Of a stretch of 64,000 nucleotides of DNA, positions 7,722 to 17,194 are shown one piece after another. Numbering within the stretch: position 1 is the first letter of the stretch; every line of letters begins with the position of its first letter. The notes below the pieces were generated by a model, which worked only from the letters and a program-made list of their open reading frames with translations, was not told the origin of the DNA and searched no databases. The DNA comes from Algivirga pacifica (GTDB taxonomy: Bacteria > Bacteroidota > Bacteroidia > Cytophagales > Flammeovirgaceae), in the NCBI RefSeq assembly GCF_039543525.1, contig NZ_BAABJX010000004.1, forward strand, positions 1 through 64,000. The letters run 5' to 3'. The position numbers were made by a program, and so were the translations under genes.

Positions 7722-10310
7722 TCAAAGTCCTTTTGCCTCGGCATATACTTGTCCTTCGGGCTTAGGATCTTGCAATTGAATAAATACTCTGTCTTCCAAT
7801 AGTTTCTCTACCTTCGCTGTTACATCTACTTTACCTTTTACGCCTTTGGACTGCAATGCCAATAATGCCTTTCCATTGGAGGTCGTAATACTTGTCGCCA
7901 AATGAGGTTGTACATTATCCACTGCTCCATTATCAACACCCAATACTCTCAGGCCTTCCGGTACCTGAAACTGAATTCTTCTCTCCTGATTTTTGACAGG
8001 GATACCTTGTGCATCTACCAATTGTGCTACGACATGGGCTACATCATAGTGATTTGCCTCCAATACTTCTCGATCAATCGATAGTTTCACTGCTACGGGT
8101 TCTCCTGCCGTTTGCAATACTGTTTCTGTGCGCACGCCATCTTTTACCCCTATAGCAGTTAACTTACCCGCTTCAAATGGCATGGCCCATTTGTAGATAT
8201 GATCTTCAAAATCTGCTAATTGCTTCTTACCTAAACTACGGCCATTCAACATCAACTCCACCTCTTCACAATTGGAATATAACTCTACACTAATCATCTC
8301 TCCGTCTATGTAATTCCAATGATTATTTACGTCATGCCATTCCCAAAGTGCCTGCTTCCACGCTTCAGGATTCTTTGCGACAACCTCTCCCGTTCTAGGA
8401 TCAATCTTATTGAGAGACTTCTCCAATAATTGAGTGGCGATATAAGTATGAGGCTCATCATTCCATAAAGTTTTCATCATATGGTATGAGGGTTTTGTGA
8501 AACCTGCAAAATCCAATAATCCCGCATTATTCCCTTTCACAGGCCATTCTCCACGAATTTCCCCCAAATAATTAATACCTGTCCACAAAAATGTCCCTGC
8601 AATAAAAGGGCGTTCCATAATGGCTTTCCATTCATGGTATTGCGCCAGGTTTTCTGTTCCCATAATGACCTTTTCGGGATAATTTTCATGGCCGTAATCG
8701 TATAGTACTCTACGATAACTGTAGCCTACAATATCCAATGATTTACCGTAAGCTGTTTCATGACTTGCAGAAGGTAGAATACAATTAGCCACCACTGGTC
8801 GGCTCGTATCCATTTCCTTAGTCCACTTTACCAGTTTCTCTGCTGTTGTTCCTATATCATAAATTCCTTTTGGCAGTATCTCCAACTGCTTTTGAATTTC
8901 TTCCCTGGAGAAAGGAGGCTCCGACCAGAAGTAATTTCCTTTCCAGTTCATATTATTAAAGAAGCCTGTAGCGGCTGAGGTTCTTGGATACGTCCACTCA
9001 ATCTCATTACCAATACTCCATTGTATAATAGAAGGATGGTTACGGTGTGCCAGCATCACGGATTTCAAATCCTGCTCTGCATACTCCTGAAAATAATTCC
9101 CATATCCTTCCGTCTCAGAATGTGCCGACTTTTGTTTTTGATTCCAACGTTTATCCTTAGGGTTATCCCATTCATCAAAGAACTCATCCTGTACCAGAAA
9201 ACCCATTTCATCACATAAATCCAAGAATTCCGAAGAACCTGGGTTGTGTGCAATTCTAATAGCATTACACCCCCCTTCTTTCAATATCTGTAGTCTTCTC
9301 CGCCACACATCCTTAGGCACTGCTGTCCCTACCAACCCTGCATCGTGATGTAAACACACTCCTTTAATCTTTCTATTTTCTCCATTCAAATAGAAGCCTG
9401 AATCTGGATCAAAGCGGAAACTTCTCACCCCAAAATTACCGGAATCATCACTAACACTATTACCATTAACGACTAATGATATACGATATTTATAAAGATG
9501 AGGAGCTTCTATTCCCCATAACCTTGGATTCTCCAAAGACAACTTTTGTGTAAAGCTCTTTTCCTTTCCTGCTGCAATATTCAATTGGTCTACGGTAACT
9601 GCTACCTCTTTTCCGTTCTGATCAAACAGCTGTGTTTTCAACCCAAAGGTCTTTTCCTCCTTATAATCATTACGAACGGTTGTTGCTACGGCAACCTGAA
9701 CAAGTTCATCCGTAACTTCAGGTGTCTGTACAAAAGCACCCCAGATTGGGATATGTAGTTTATCCGTCACTTTCAAGGAGACGTTTCTGTAGATCCCTGC
9801 TCCTGTATACCATCGACTATCTGCATAACTACTATGGTCCACCTTAACCATCAATAGGTTTTCTTCTCCCTTTAATAGGTAAGGTGTTAGGTCATAATAA
9901 AATGGGGAATACCCATAAGGATGAAATCCCAATCGGTGACCGTTAAGGTATACTTCTGAATTGTTATATACTCCATCAAAAAGTATCGTTGCCTTTTGAT
10001 GGTCTTCCAGATTAAGCGTAAAGGTTTTACGATACCATCCTATCCCACCGCCATAGATATACCCTGTAGCAGGGGCAAACTCTTTATTTGCCAAGTCGTA
10101 TTCCCCACCAATAACCCAGTCATGTGGGAGGCGCACTTCTTCCCAGCCATTTGCTTCTTGCATCATGGTCAATACACCTGTACTATCATGAATCTCTTTT
10201 AACTGAAACTCCCAGTCAAAGTTAAAATCTTTAGGCTCCATGACTGTATAAGGTGTAGCGGTACACCCTATCATCAGCATTACACCTATGATATAAAATA
10301 AATTTTTCAT
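7722..10310 (-). CDS. GH2 beta-galactosidase, lipoprotein, probable agaro-oligosaccharide-active enzyme
   Basis: An 862-residue GH2 enzyme with the usual order: N-terminal jelly-roll (about 25-200), immunoglobulin-like domain (200-305), TIM barrel (305-620) and C-terminal beta domains with the DUF4982-type tail. The acid/base is Glu436 in SIGNEIEW and the likely nucleophile is Glu553 in MGTENLAQY. The N-terminus MKNLFYIIGVMLMIGC is a lipoprotein signal, so it acts in the periplasm or at the outer membrane. In this locus the likely role is removal of the terminal D-galactose from agaro-oligosaccharides, exposing ends for GH117. General beta-galactosidase activity is the conservative call; agar specificity comes from context. 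Confidence 0.85.
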   Translation of the reverse strand: MKNLFYIIGVMLMIGCTATPYTVMEPKDFNFDWEFQLKEIHDSTGVLTMMQEANGWEEVRLPHDWVIGGEYDLANKEFAPATGYIYGGGIGWYRKTFTLNLEDHQKATILFDGVYNNSEVYLNGHRLGFHPYGYSPFYYDLTPYLLKGEENLLMVKVDHSSYADSRWYTGAGIYRNVSLKVTDKLHIPIWGAFVQTPEVTDELVQVAVATTVRNDYKEEKTFGLKTQLFDQNGKEVAVTVDQLNIAAGKEKSFTQKLSLENPRLWGIEAPHLYKYRISLVVNGNSVSDDSGNFGVRSFRFDPDSGFYLNGENRKIKGVCLHHDAGLVGTAVPKDVWRRRLQILKEGGCNAIRIAHNPGSSEFLDLCDEMGFLVQDEFFDEWDNPKDKRWNQKQKSAHSETEGYGNYFQEYAEQDLKSVMLAHRNHPSIIQWSIGNEIEWTYPRTSAATGFFNNMNWKGNYFWSEPPFSREEIQKQLEILPKGIYDIGTTAEKLVKWTKEMDTSRPVVANCILPSASHETAYGKSLDIVGYSYRRVLYDYGHENYPEKVIMGTENLAQYHEWKAIMERPFIAGTFLWTGINYLGEIRGEWPVKGNNAGLLDFAGFTKPSYHMMKTLWNDEPHTYIATQLLEKSLNKIDPRTGEVVAKNPEAWKQALWEWHDVNNHWNYIDGEMISVELYSNCEEVELMLNGRSLGKKQLADFEDHIYKWAMPFEAGKLTAIGVKDGVRTETVLQTAGEPVAVKLSIDREVLEANHYDVAHVVAQLVDAQGIPVKNQERRIQFQVPEGLRVLGVDNGAVDNVQPHLATSITTSNGKALLALQSKGVKGKVDVTAKVEKLLEDRVFIQLQDPKPEGQVYAEAKGL

Positions 10311-10404
10311 CAGCTTACTAAAACATTACGGAGTATAGAGTTCTTCTCTGATTCCCTAACCATGGATATGAACTCTTCAATGTGTTTTTTGAAGTTGGGG
10401 AAGG

Positions 10405-10453
10405 TCTGCTGCAGGTCGTATCACTACATGACGTGGTGGAGCCTACGACCAGT
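10405..10453. repeat. REP-like palindrome, copy 4 (extended)
   Basis: CTGCTGCAG, then GTCGTA, an insert of about 20 nt (TCACTACATGACGTGGTGGA) with its own inverted CAC-TAC/GTGGTG segment, then TACGACCAGT. It lies between the GH2 and glycan-binding protein genes and is longer than the other copies. Confidence 0.7.
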
Positions 10454-10495
10454 GTTTCCTTTCAGCTAAGTATTCAAAACCTTCCCCTCAATTAA

Positions 10496-12085
10496 TTATG
10501 GACGCAAAGCGACTTCCGAAATCGTGAAGTTGTCCATATAGAAAGTGATATCACCACTATTGGATTTATTCACCCCTCTCAGCCACATTGTATACTCTCC
10601 ATTTGCCGGAAACTCTTCAAACGTCAATCTTGCGTATACCCACTCTCCAACAGGTGTTTGACTGGTAAAATCAAAACGTCCAGCACCCCAATTTGTAGAA
10701 GGGTCAAAGAAGAATATCAAGTTAGGTAACTCTCCTGCTCCATCGTCAATCGTACCGGTACTTTCTAATTTTATCCAAACACCTATTTCATATTGTTTAC
10801 CTGCCTCTGCAGTAAACTTGATCGGAGTACCAGAAGCGTCCTGATGGCCAATAATCATTCCCTGATCTTGCAGGATAGTAATTTTGGCACTTTTACTTCC
10901 TGTATACGATTCTGTATCTACCACATCCAAAGTATAACCATCCCAAGGAGCCCCCCACCATAGGTATGGCCAATTACTTGCCGTAGAGTTCTCAAAACCA
11001 TAATCAAAAATACCATTGGACAAAATATTTTCCGAGGGCTTGAATATTAATGGCTCTTCCTTGATCGCATCTACTGTGACAAAGTCTGTCGATCTCATAG
11101 TACCTGGCGTATAACTTACCTTGATAAGGTCGTCATTATAAATCGTTTCTCCCTCCAACTCCAGTAACACTATATTTCCTTCCTGTACATCAATAGATGC
11201 TTTTGCAATTGTTGGAGCAAGTACATTATCTCCATTTTCGATTGTCACCACAAATGCTCCTTGGTCCACACTCAAAGGATCAATTTCTCTACTGAAATCC
11301 AAGGCTATTTTTCCTTCTTTAGCGTATACTCCTGTCAATACAACCGGCTCTGTAGAAGGTACCACTTCAATAAAATTACTCACTTGAATCGTATCCGTTC
11401 CAAATGGACGATCACGTTGTGCTACTATAGCCATAGAATAAACTCCTAGTTTTTTATACTGCACATCTGTCTCGTCAGCCACTCCATTCACCAACTGGGC
11501 AAGGTCATAAACCACTTCCTCATTACCCGCCCCTTTCAGGGTATACACTACCTCTGCAGGCTCACCCGTTGCTGTATAAAAGAAACGAATAGATTCTCCA
11601 GCCATCAATGGATTTTTAGCATTATCGGTAAGGACTAATTCCTCTCCTACTATCCCGTCACCATTAACATATTTAGCCGTCAACTCAATTTGAATAGGCT
11701 CCAGTACTGTCACCGTAAAAGAAGTATCCACATTAGCCCCTACTTGAACGTCTCCAATGTAAGCAGAGGAAGCAAATGTTTGGGAAAGCTTTACTTCCTG
11801 CACACCCACCTGATGAAATACAGCATGAATAACATCTGCTGTTGAGGTCTGTTTTTCTGTCCCCTCCATAACAGCTCCCTCTGGTAATGTCCAGGTTCTG
11901 GAAACTACTCCTCTGGAAATATCTCCAAAAGAAATCTTGCCTCCTACTTCGACACGATTATCATAATCTGCCTCCGAAGACATTACCAGGTGATGTGCTG
12001 GCTCTGCTGTCGGGGCCTCCCATTCATTACAAGCCCAAAACAAGGACAAAAGGGAAATCAATAATATATGATTAACTTTTTTCAT
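10496..12085 (-). CDS. Surface glycan-binding lipoprotein (SusE/F position)
   Basis: A 529-residue lipoprotein: MKKVNHILLISLLSLFWAC gives Cys19 as the lipid anchor. An N-terminal PKD-like Ig module (about 30-130) is followed by a second Ig-like domain, an SwmB-like beta domain (about 245-335) and a C-terminal CBM4/9-type jelly roll of about 170 residues (FDYGFENSTASNWPYLWW to the end), rich in Trp and Tyr as expected for carbohydrate binding. It is encoded 27 nt after susD. By position it is the extra glycan-binding protein that helps SusCD capture agar oligosaccharides. The domain limits are judged by eye and the ligand is inferred. Confidence 0.72.
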   Translation of the reverse strand: MKKVNHILLISLLSLFWACNEWEAPTAEPAHHLVMSSEADYDNRVEVGGKISFGDISRGVVSRTWTLPEGAVMEGTEKQTSTADVIHAVFHQVGVQEVKLSQTFASSAYIGDVQVGANVDTSFTVTVLEPIQIELTAKYVNGDGIVGEELVLTDNAKNPLMAGESIRFFYTATGEPAEVVYTLKGAGNEEVVYDLAQLVNGVADETDVQYKKLGVYSMAIVAQRDRPFGTDTIQVSNFIEVVPSTEPVVLTGVYAKEGKIALDFSREIDPLSVDQGAFVVTIENGDNVLAPTIAKASIDVQEGNIVLLELEGETIYNDDLIKVSYTPGTMRSTDFVTVDAIKEEPLIFKPSENILSNGIFDYGFENSTASNWPYLWWGAPWDGYTLDVVDTESYTGSKSAKITILQDQGMIIGHQDASGTPIKFTAEAGKQYEIGVWIKLESTGTIDDGAGELPNLIFFFDPSTNWGAGRFDFTSQTPVGEWVYARLTFEEFPANGEYTMWLRGVNKSNSGDITFYMDNFTISEVALRP

Positions 12086-12112
12086 TTTAAATACATCAGC
12101 TAGATTAAACCA

Positions 12113-13825
12113 TTAGTTACTTAGAGCTGTATTGATCTGCTTCTCATTGGTTGGTATCGGATAATAATCATGGGTCTGAGCGTCATAATTATCGGTCGCT
12201 ACCGCAAAATCAGGGCGAATTCTTTCCTTAATTCTCAAAGGAGGTATTTCCTGTATTGCTTCAAAATTATCAAAGCGCCATACCTCATCTGCTCTCAAAT
12301 CTGTCAATACTTCTTTTACAATTCCCCAACGTACAAGATCTTTCCAGCGATGTCCTTCAAAACAAAGCTCCAATGGTCGCTCCACTTTTCTCAAATGTGT
12401 ACGCACCGTTTCTACTGTCGGAGAAACCCATTGATGAGCTCCATGTACCTGCACACTTCGATGCAATGCAGGGAATTGCCCACCATTATTCTCCATATAA
12501 GATTGGAGCGTGATCACTCCTGCACGGCTTCTTACCTGATCAATATACTGGATCGCTGTATTAACATCTCCTTTTCCTTCCAAAACAGCTTCAGCGTACA
12601 TTAGCAATACGTCGGCATAACGGATATGCCTCCAGTTAATCCCAGAACGGAGCTGTGCATCTTCCAGCTTCTTGTCATACCAATTCGTATGCTTCTTGAC
12701 ATAGGATGACTGTCCATATGCCCATCCTGTTTTTGAACCTGCCGGCTCCTGGTAATAGTCATTGTCATAATCTACAGGTACTATAGAAGCATGCATACGC
12801 TGGGAGTAAGTAAAACCAATATTCACTGGGTTGGCCGGATCCATCTCATCATAAACCATCAATTCATGGAGATAATATGACGGAAGAACCGTATTGAAGC
12901 CACCTGCACTCAAAGGACTCAACTGAGAGATCAGGGATGTCGCTTCTCCTGCCGTTTCATATTGATGATCATCCACCGTAGCCCCTGGAGCCCCTGGTTT
13001 TAGAGCATCCGAGAACGTTACCTCAAATATTGATTCCTCATTGAACTCATTCTCTGCAGAGAAATTATCCTGAATATCTACTGTCAATCGATAAATTCCA
13101 CTATCAATAATCTCTTTAAAATACGCTTCTGCAACTGCCCACTGCTGCTCATACAATGCAATCTTTCCTAACATAGCTGTTGCAGCACCCCATGTGACTC
13201 TTCCTTTATCCTGCGTAGTACTCCATAGGGTCGGAAGGTGCTCTTTTGCAAAAGCCAAATCGACAAGAATTACTTCCTCTAGCACTTGTGCTTTGGATGC
13301 GAAAGGTTTATTAAACTCCTGAGGGTCTTCTACCATAGTCGTATGAATCACGGCTCCATTGTAGGCATAGACTAACTCAAAGTAGAAAAATGCTCTTAAA
13401 AACCTGGCTTGAGCCTCTACCTGCGACACTTCCTCTGCTGACAAAGAATGTGTGTCCGTATGTTTGAGCTTATCCAATACCTGATTAGCCCTAAAAATTC
13501 CTACATAAGCCTCGTTCCATTTATTTTGGACATGTTCAGTCGCATCCGTTACGGTAAACTCTGTAAATGGATAATGTGGATACCATACTTCTGTACCTGC
13601 CAAGTCTCCCCTTACCATTTCATAAGCAATAAACTCTCCACTAATGGAATTAAATTGCAATGCACCATAAACCGTATTCAGGGCTGCATCAAAATCCTCA
13701 AATGTTTTCCAGTAAGTTGCTGGAGTAATACTATTTGGGTTATTCTGAGATAAGAAAGCGTCTTCACTACATCCCCAAGTACATAAGGACATCCAAAAAG
13801 CAACTATAAGATTTCTCATTTTCAT
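12113..13825 (-). CDS. susD: SusD/RagB-family nutrient-binding outer-membrane lipoprotein
   Basis: A 570-residue lipoprotein, with MKMRNLIVAFWMSLCTWGC giving Cys19. The N-terminal SusD segment (SQNNPNSITPATYWKTFEDFDAALNTVYGAL), central TPR-like helices and the C-terminal SusD signature (RPLELCFEGHRWKDLVRWGIV, then YYPIPTNEKQINTALSN at the end) are all present. It forms the lid of the SusC channel and binds oligosaccharides at the cell surface. It lies 20 nt downstream of susC. The gene symbol marks the family; the substrate here is probably agar-derived. Confidence 0.93.
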   Translation of the reverse strand: MKMRNLIVAFWMSLCTWGCSEDAFLSQNNPNSITPATYWKTFEDFDAALNTVYGALQFNSISGEFIAYEMVRGDLAGTEVWYPHYPFTEFTVTDATEHVQNKWNEAYVGIFRANQVLDKLKHTDTHSLSAEEVSQVEAQARFLRAFFYFELVYAYNGAVIHTTMVEDPQEFNKPFASKAQVLEEVILVDLAFAKEHLPTLWSTTQDKGRVTWGAATAMLGKIALYEQQWAVAEAYFKEIIDSGIYRLTVDIQDNFSAENEFNEESIFEVTFSDALKPGAPGATVDDHQYETAGEATSLISQLSPLSAGGFNTVLPSYYLHELMVYDEMDPANPVNIGFTYSQRMHASIVPVDYDNDYYQEPAGSKTGWAYGQSSYVKKHTNWYDKKLEDAQLRSGINWRHIRYADVLLMYAEAVLEGKGDVNTAIQYIDQVRSRAGVITLQSYMENNGGQFPALHRSVQVHGAHQWVSPTVETVRTHLRKVERPLELCFEGHRWKDLVRWGIVKEVLTDLRADEVWRFDNFEAIQEIPPLRIKERIRPDFAVATDNYDAQTHDYYPIPTNEKQINTALSN

Positions 13826-13845
13826 GTGTCGTTCGGTTTTAATCC

Positions 13846-16800
13846 TTAAAAACTAAATTTCAATCCTCCCAGAAGCCTTCTGGTCACCGGATAATTCCCC
13901 ATGTCTACTCCTCTGGTAAAGAGTCCATCTCCTCCTACCTCTGGCGTATACCCTGAATATTTTGTTAAGGTGAATGGATTTTGAGCCGTTACATATAACC
14001 TTAGACTATTGATTTTTTCTGCAAAAAGTGTTTTCGGGAAAGTATACCCCAGCGTAATATTTCTTACTCTCATATACGTTCCATCCTCCAGGTAATAGTC
14101 TGAGCGAGCCCTAGTATTTTCATGTTCCTGATTACCCCTAACGGTAGGAATATCAGAGTCGGTATTCTGCGGCGTCCACATATAATATTGATCCAGATGT
14201 CTCCCTGCTCCATAAGCAAACAGCTTAGCTCCATTAAACACTTTGGCACCATGAGAGTAATATAATTGCGCAGAAAGATCAATTCCTTTATATTCTACAT
14301 TCAAACTACTACCAATATTGAATTTCGCTTGTCCAGAACCTTTGTAAACACGATCGTTATCATCAATCTTACCATCTTCATTTTGGTCTTTGTACATCAT
14401 ATCACCCAGCATTGCACTTGGGTTCAGGATACGATAAGCTTCTAATTCTTCTTGTGTCTTGATTACTCCTTGATGCTCCAATAAGAAAAATGCACCTGCT
14501 TCATATCCTTTGATCAAGAAAGTCGTGTAATCTGTACGCTCTCCACGAGAAGTAATTGGGCGCCCACCACTTAGAGCAAACCCCTCTAAGCCATTCAGAT
14601 CCGTTACTAAATTGATATTCTTGGCATAAGTAGCAGAAATACTCCACTTTAACCCACTTTCATACTTCTCTCTATATTGGGCAGAAAATTCCAACCCTTT
14701 ATTAACCATATCCCCTGCATTAACAACAATATAATTAAACTGACTTGCTGCTCGCGTTGGCCAAGTTCCTGAAGATGGAGGAATACGCTGATTCAATAAC
14801 ATATCCTTCTTATCATTCTGATAAATATCCGCAGTAAAACTCAAGCGGTCTTCCCATAAGCCTAGATCCAAACCAATGTTTTTGGAAATAGTCGTTTCCC
14901 ACTTAATACCTTCGTTAGCATATTGCCTTTGAATGGAGCCTACCCCTAGTTCTTCTTTTCCTTCCGCTCCAAAAGGATAGTCTACCCCTGCCTCAATTAC
15001 CGGCATATAGCGATATGGACCTATGTTCTGATTTCCCACTTCCCCATAACTTGCTCTCAACTTAAGATTCGAAATACTACCCAAGGCTGCGCTCTCCTTA
15101 AAGAATACTTCTTCACTAATATTCCACCCCACTGATCCTCCAAAGAAGGTCCCGTATCTATTTTCTGGAGCAAAATTAGAAGAGCCATCATTACGGATAC
15201 TAAAAGATGCCAGGTAACGATCATCATAATCATACTGTACACGCGCCATCTTACCAATCAGGGATTGAGTATTCTGAGAGCCTGTTGGCTTTAAGCCTGT
15301 TTCTCCTGCCCCTAATACTGGAGTTTCATTACTCAGCAACCCTACCACTCCTATACCAAACTGCTTGCTGTGATATTCTTCCCAAGAATAAACTGCTGTC
15401 ACTCCTAACTGATGCTTTCCAAACCTGTGATTATATTTTAATATATTCTCCAATGTCTGGCTATTGTTAGAGATATAATTTTGATCCAACATGGCATCCA
15501 TCGTGGAGCCTGTAGGGACAATACCATTGTCGTTATAAACAATAAACTGTGGCCTAAAAAATACTCTTTCGTAATCCCATGTATTTTTACCCAGATTTAC
15601 CTGATACTTTAATCCCTCCAAAATCTCATATTCCATGGTCAAAGCTAAATTAGTCGAATTGACCTCTCTCACATCGGTATTTTGTAATTGCCTCGCCAAC
15701 CAACCAAACTGAATAGGATTTTGAGAAGGTACAAAAACACTATTACCACCGACAGACTCCAAGTTACCCAAAGCCACATTCCATGGCTTTTGAATAATCG
15801 CATACTCATACAATGCCCAAGGTTCTTGTTCTGTTGTCTCTTGTGTAATACCTACTGAAGCAAATGCCCTAAACTTTCCTTTTCTATACTCCCCATTCAT
15901 ACGAGTAGACAAGCGTTCAAAACCTGAGTTAATCATCACTCCTGCCTGATCAAAGTAGTTAGCTGACAGATTGAATGTCAAATTTTGAGAACCCCCAGAA
16001 ACACCAAGATTATAGCTCTGCATACGAGCATTATCATTTAGTACATCTCCCACATAATCGGAGTCATTGTAGAGTGCATTAGGATTGAATAAAAACATAA
16101 TAGGTTTTTGTCCAATGGCTGCTAATTGCATTTGCTCTACATAAAGCTGTTGTGTAGTATTCATCAAGGATGTAGAGGAAACAATATTCTGTATACCTGA
16201 ATAACCATTAAAATCTACATTAAATGTTCCTTCTGTTCCTTTCTTGGTTGTTATTAAAATAACTCCTCCAGCTGCCCTTGTCCCATAAATAGAGGCCGCA
16301 GCACCATCTTTCAAAACATCAACACTTTCGATTTGCTCGGGAGCAATATTAGGATTCTCCCTAAAAGGAATTCCATCAACTATATATAATGGGCTTCCTG
16401 CAGATGTAGCAGATACAACTCCTCGAATCTGCACATTAGCTGAAGCTCCCGGTCTTCCTGAAGAAGACTGCACATCCACCCCAGCAATCATTCCTTGTAA
16501 GGACTCTCCCAGATCAGAAGTAGGAATATTAGCAATATCCTCCGATTGTACAGAGGCTACAGAACCTGTAATCTCCTTTTTGGTCTGTATACCATAACCT
16601 ACCACAATTACTTCATCTAAGGACTTTACATCGACCTGTAAAGCGATTTCAAAAGTAGATTGATTTCCTAATTCTATGACTTGTGTTTTATAACCAATAT
16701 AGGACAGAGATATCTCTGTTACTCCTTCGTTAATTGACAAGGAAAACTCTCCTTCATAATCTGTTGTTGTCCCAGTAGAGACCTCCCCAACCACCATAAT

Positions 16801-16965
16801 GGTTACTCCTGGGAGTGACTCTCCTGTCTCTGCATCAGTCACTTTACCGTTAATGATTCTTTCCTGTCCAAAAGCTGTGAAAGCCAGCAATGGAATCAGT
16901 AAGAATGTCCACAGTATTCTGGATACATATGTGATGTCCATTCTCATTCTTTTTATAATTTTCAA
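13846..16965 (-). CDS. susC: SusC/RagA-family TonB-linked outer-membrane transporter
   Basis: A 1039-residue receptor. After a signal peptide ending AFGQ come a carboxypeptidase-regulatory-like domain (INGKVTDAETGESLPGVTI), the SusC hallmark LDEVIVVGYG, a plug domain with YIVDGIPFRENPNIAPEQIES and the GTRAAGGVILITTKKG motif, and a large beta barrel ending in GLKFSF with a terminal aromatic. It imports agar oligosaccharides together with SusD and is the first gene of the leftward operon. The 229-bp AT-rich gap to the divergent regulator (16966-17194) must hold both promoters; I could not pick out a confident Bacteroidota -33/-7 pair there. Confidence 0.94.
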   Translation of the reverse strand: MKIIKRMRMDITYVSRILWTFLLIPLLAFTAFGQERIINGKVTDAETGESLPGVTIMVVGEVSTGTTTDYEGEFSLSINEGVTEISLSYIGYKTQVIELGNQSTFEIALQVDVKSLDEVIVVGYGIQTKKEITGSVASVQSEDIANIPTSDLGESLQGMIAGVDVQSSSGRPGASANVQIRGVVSATSAGSPLYIVDGIPFRENPNIAPEQIESVDVLKDGAAASIYGTRAAGGVILITTKKGTEGTFNVDFNGYSGIQNIVSSTSLMNTTQQLYVEQMQLAAIGQKPIMFLFNPNALYNDSDYVGDVLNDNARMQSYNLGVSGGSQNLTFNLSANYFDQAGVMINSGFERLSTRMNGEYRKGKFRAFASVGITQETTEQEPWALYEYAIIQKPWNVALGNLESVGGNSVFVPSQNPIQFGWLARQLQNTDVREVNSTNLALTMEYEILEGLKYQVNLGKNTWDYERVFFRPQFIVYNDNGIVPTGSTMDAMLDQNYISNNSQTLENILKYNHRFGKHQLGVTAVYSWEEYHSKQFGIGVVGLLSNETPVLGAGETGLKPTGSQNTQSLIGKMARVQYDYDDRYLASFSIRNDGSSNFAPENRYGTFFGGSVGWNISEEVFFKESAALGSISNLKLRASYGEVGNQNIGPYRYMPVIEAGVDYPFGAEGKEELGVGSIQRQYANEGIKWETTISKNIGLDLGLWEDRLSFTADIYQNDKKDMLLNQRIPPSSGTWPTRAASQFNYIVVNAGDMVNKGLEFSAQYREKYESGLKWSISATYAKNINLVTDLNGLEGFALSGGRPITSRGERTDYTTFLIKGYEAGAFFLLEHQGVIKTQEELEAYRILNPSAMLGDMMYKDQNEDGKIDDNDRVYKGSGQAKFNIGSSLNVEYKGIDLSAQLYYSHGAKVFNGAKLFAYGAGRHLDQYYMWTPQNTDSDIPTVRGNQEHENTRARSDYYLEDGTYMRVRNITLGYTFPKTLFAEKINSLRLYVTAQNPFTLTKYSGYTPEVGGDGLFTRGVDMGNYPVTRRLLGGLKFSF

Positions 16966-17194
16966 TTATTAAAAAAAACTTCTATCTGTATTATTTCCAT
17001 AAAAGAAGTAGATGGAAGTCAATTACAAGTGTCTGCTAAACATTTATAAATATCCCAAAAAATAATCTTATCATTACATTATGATCACTAGATGAAAACT
17101 AGACAAGGGTAAAAAATACACCTAATAAAACTGAAATTTCACTAGACATTAAAAACTTACTATACTAATTAACAGATAATTACAAATAACAAAC

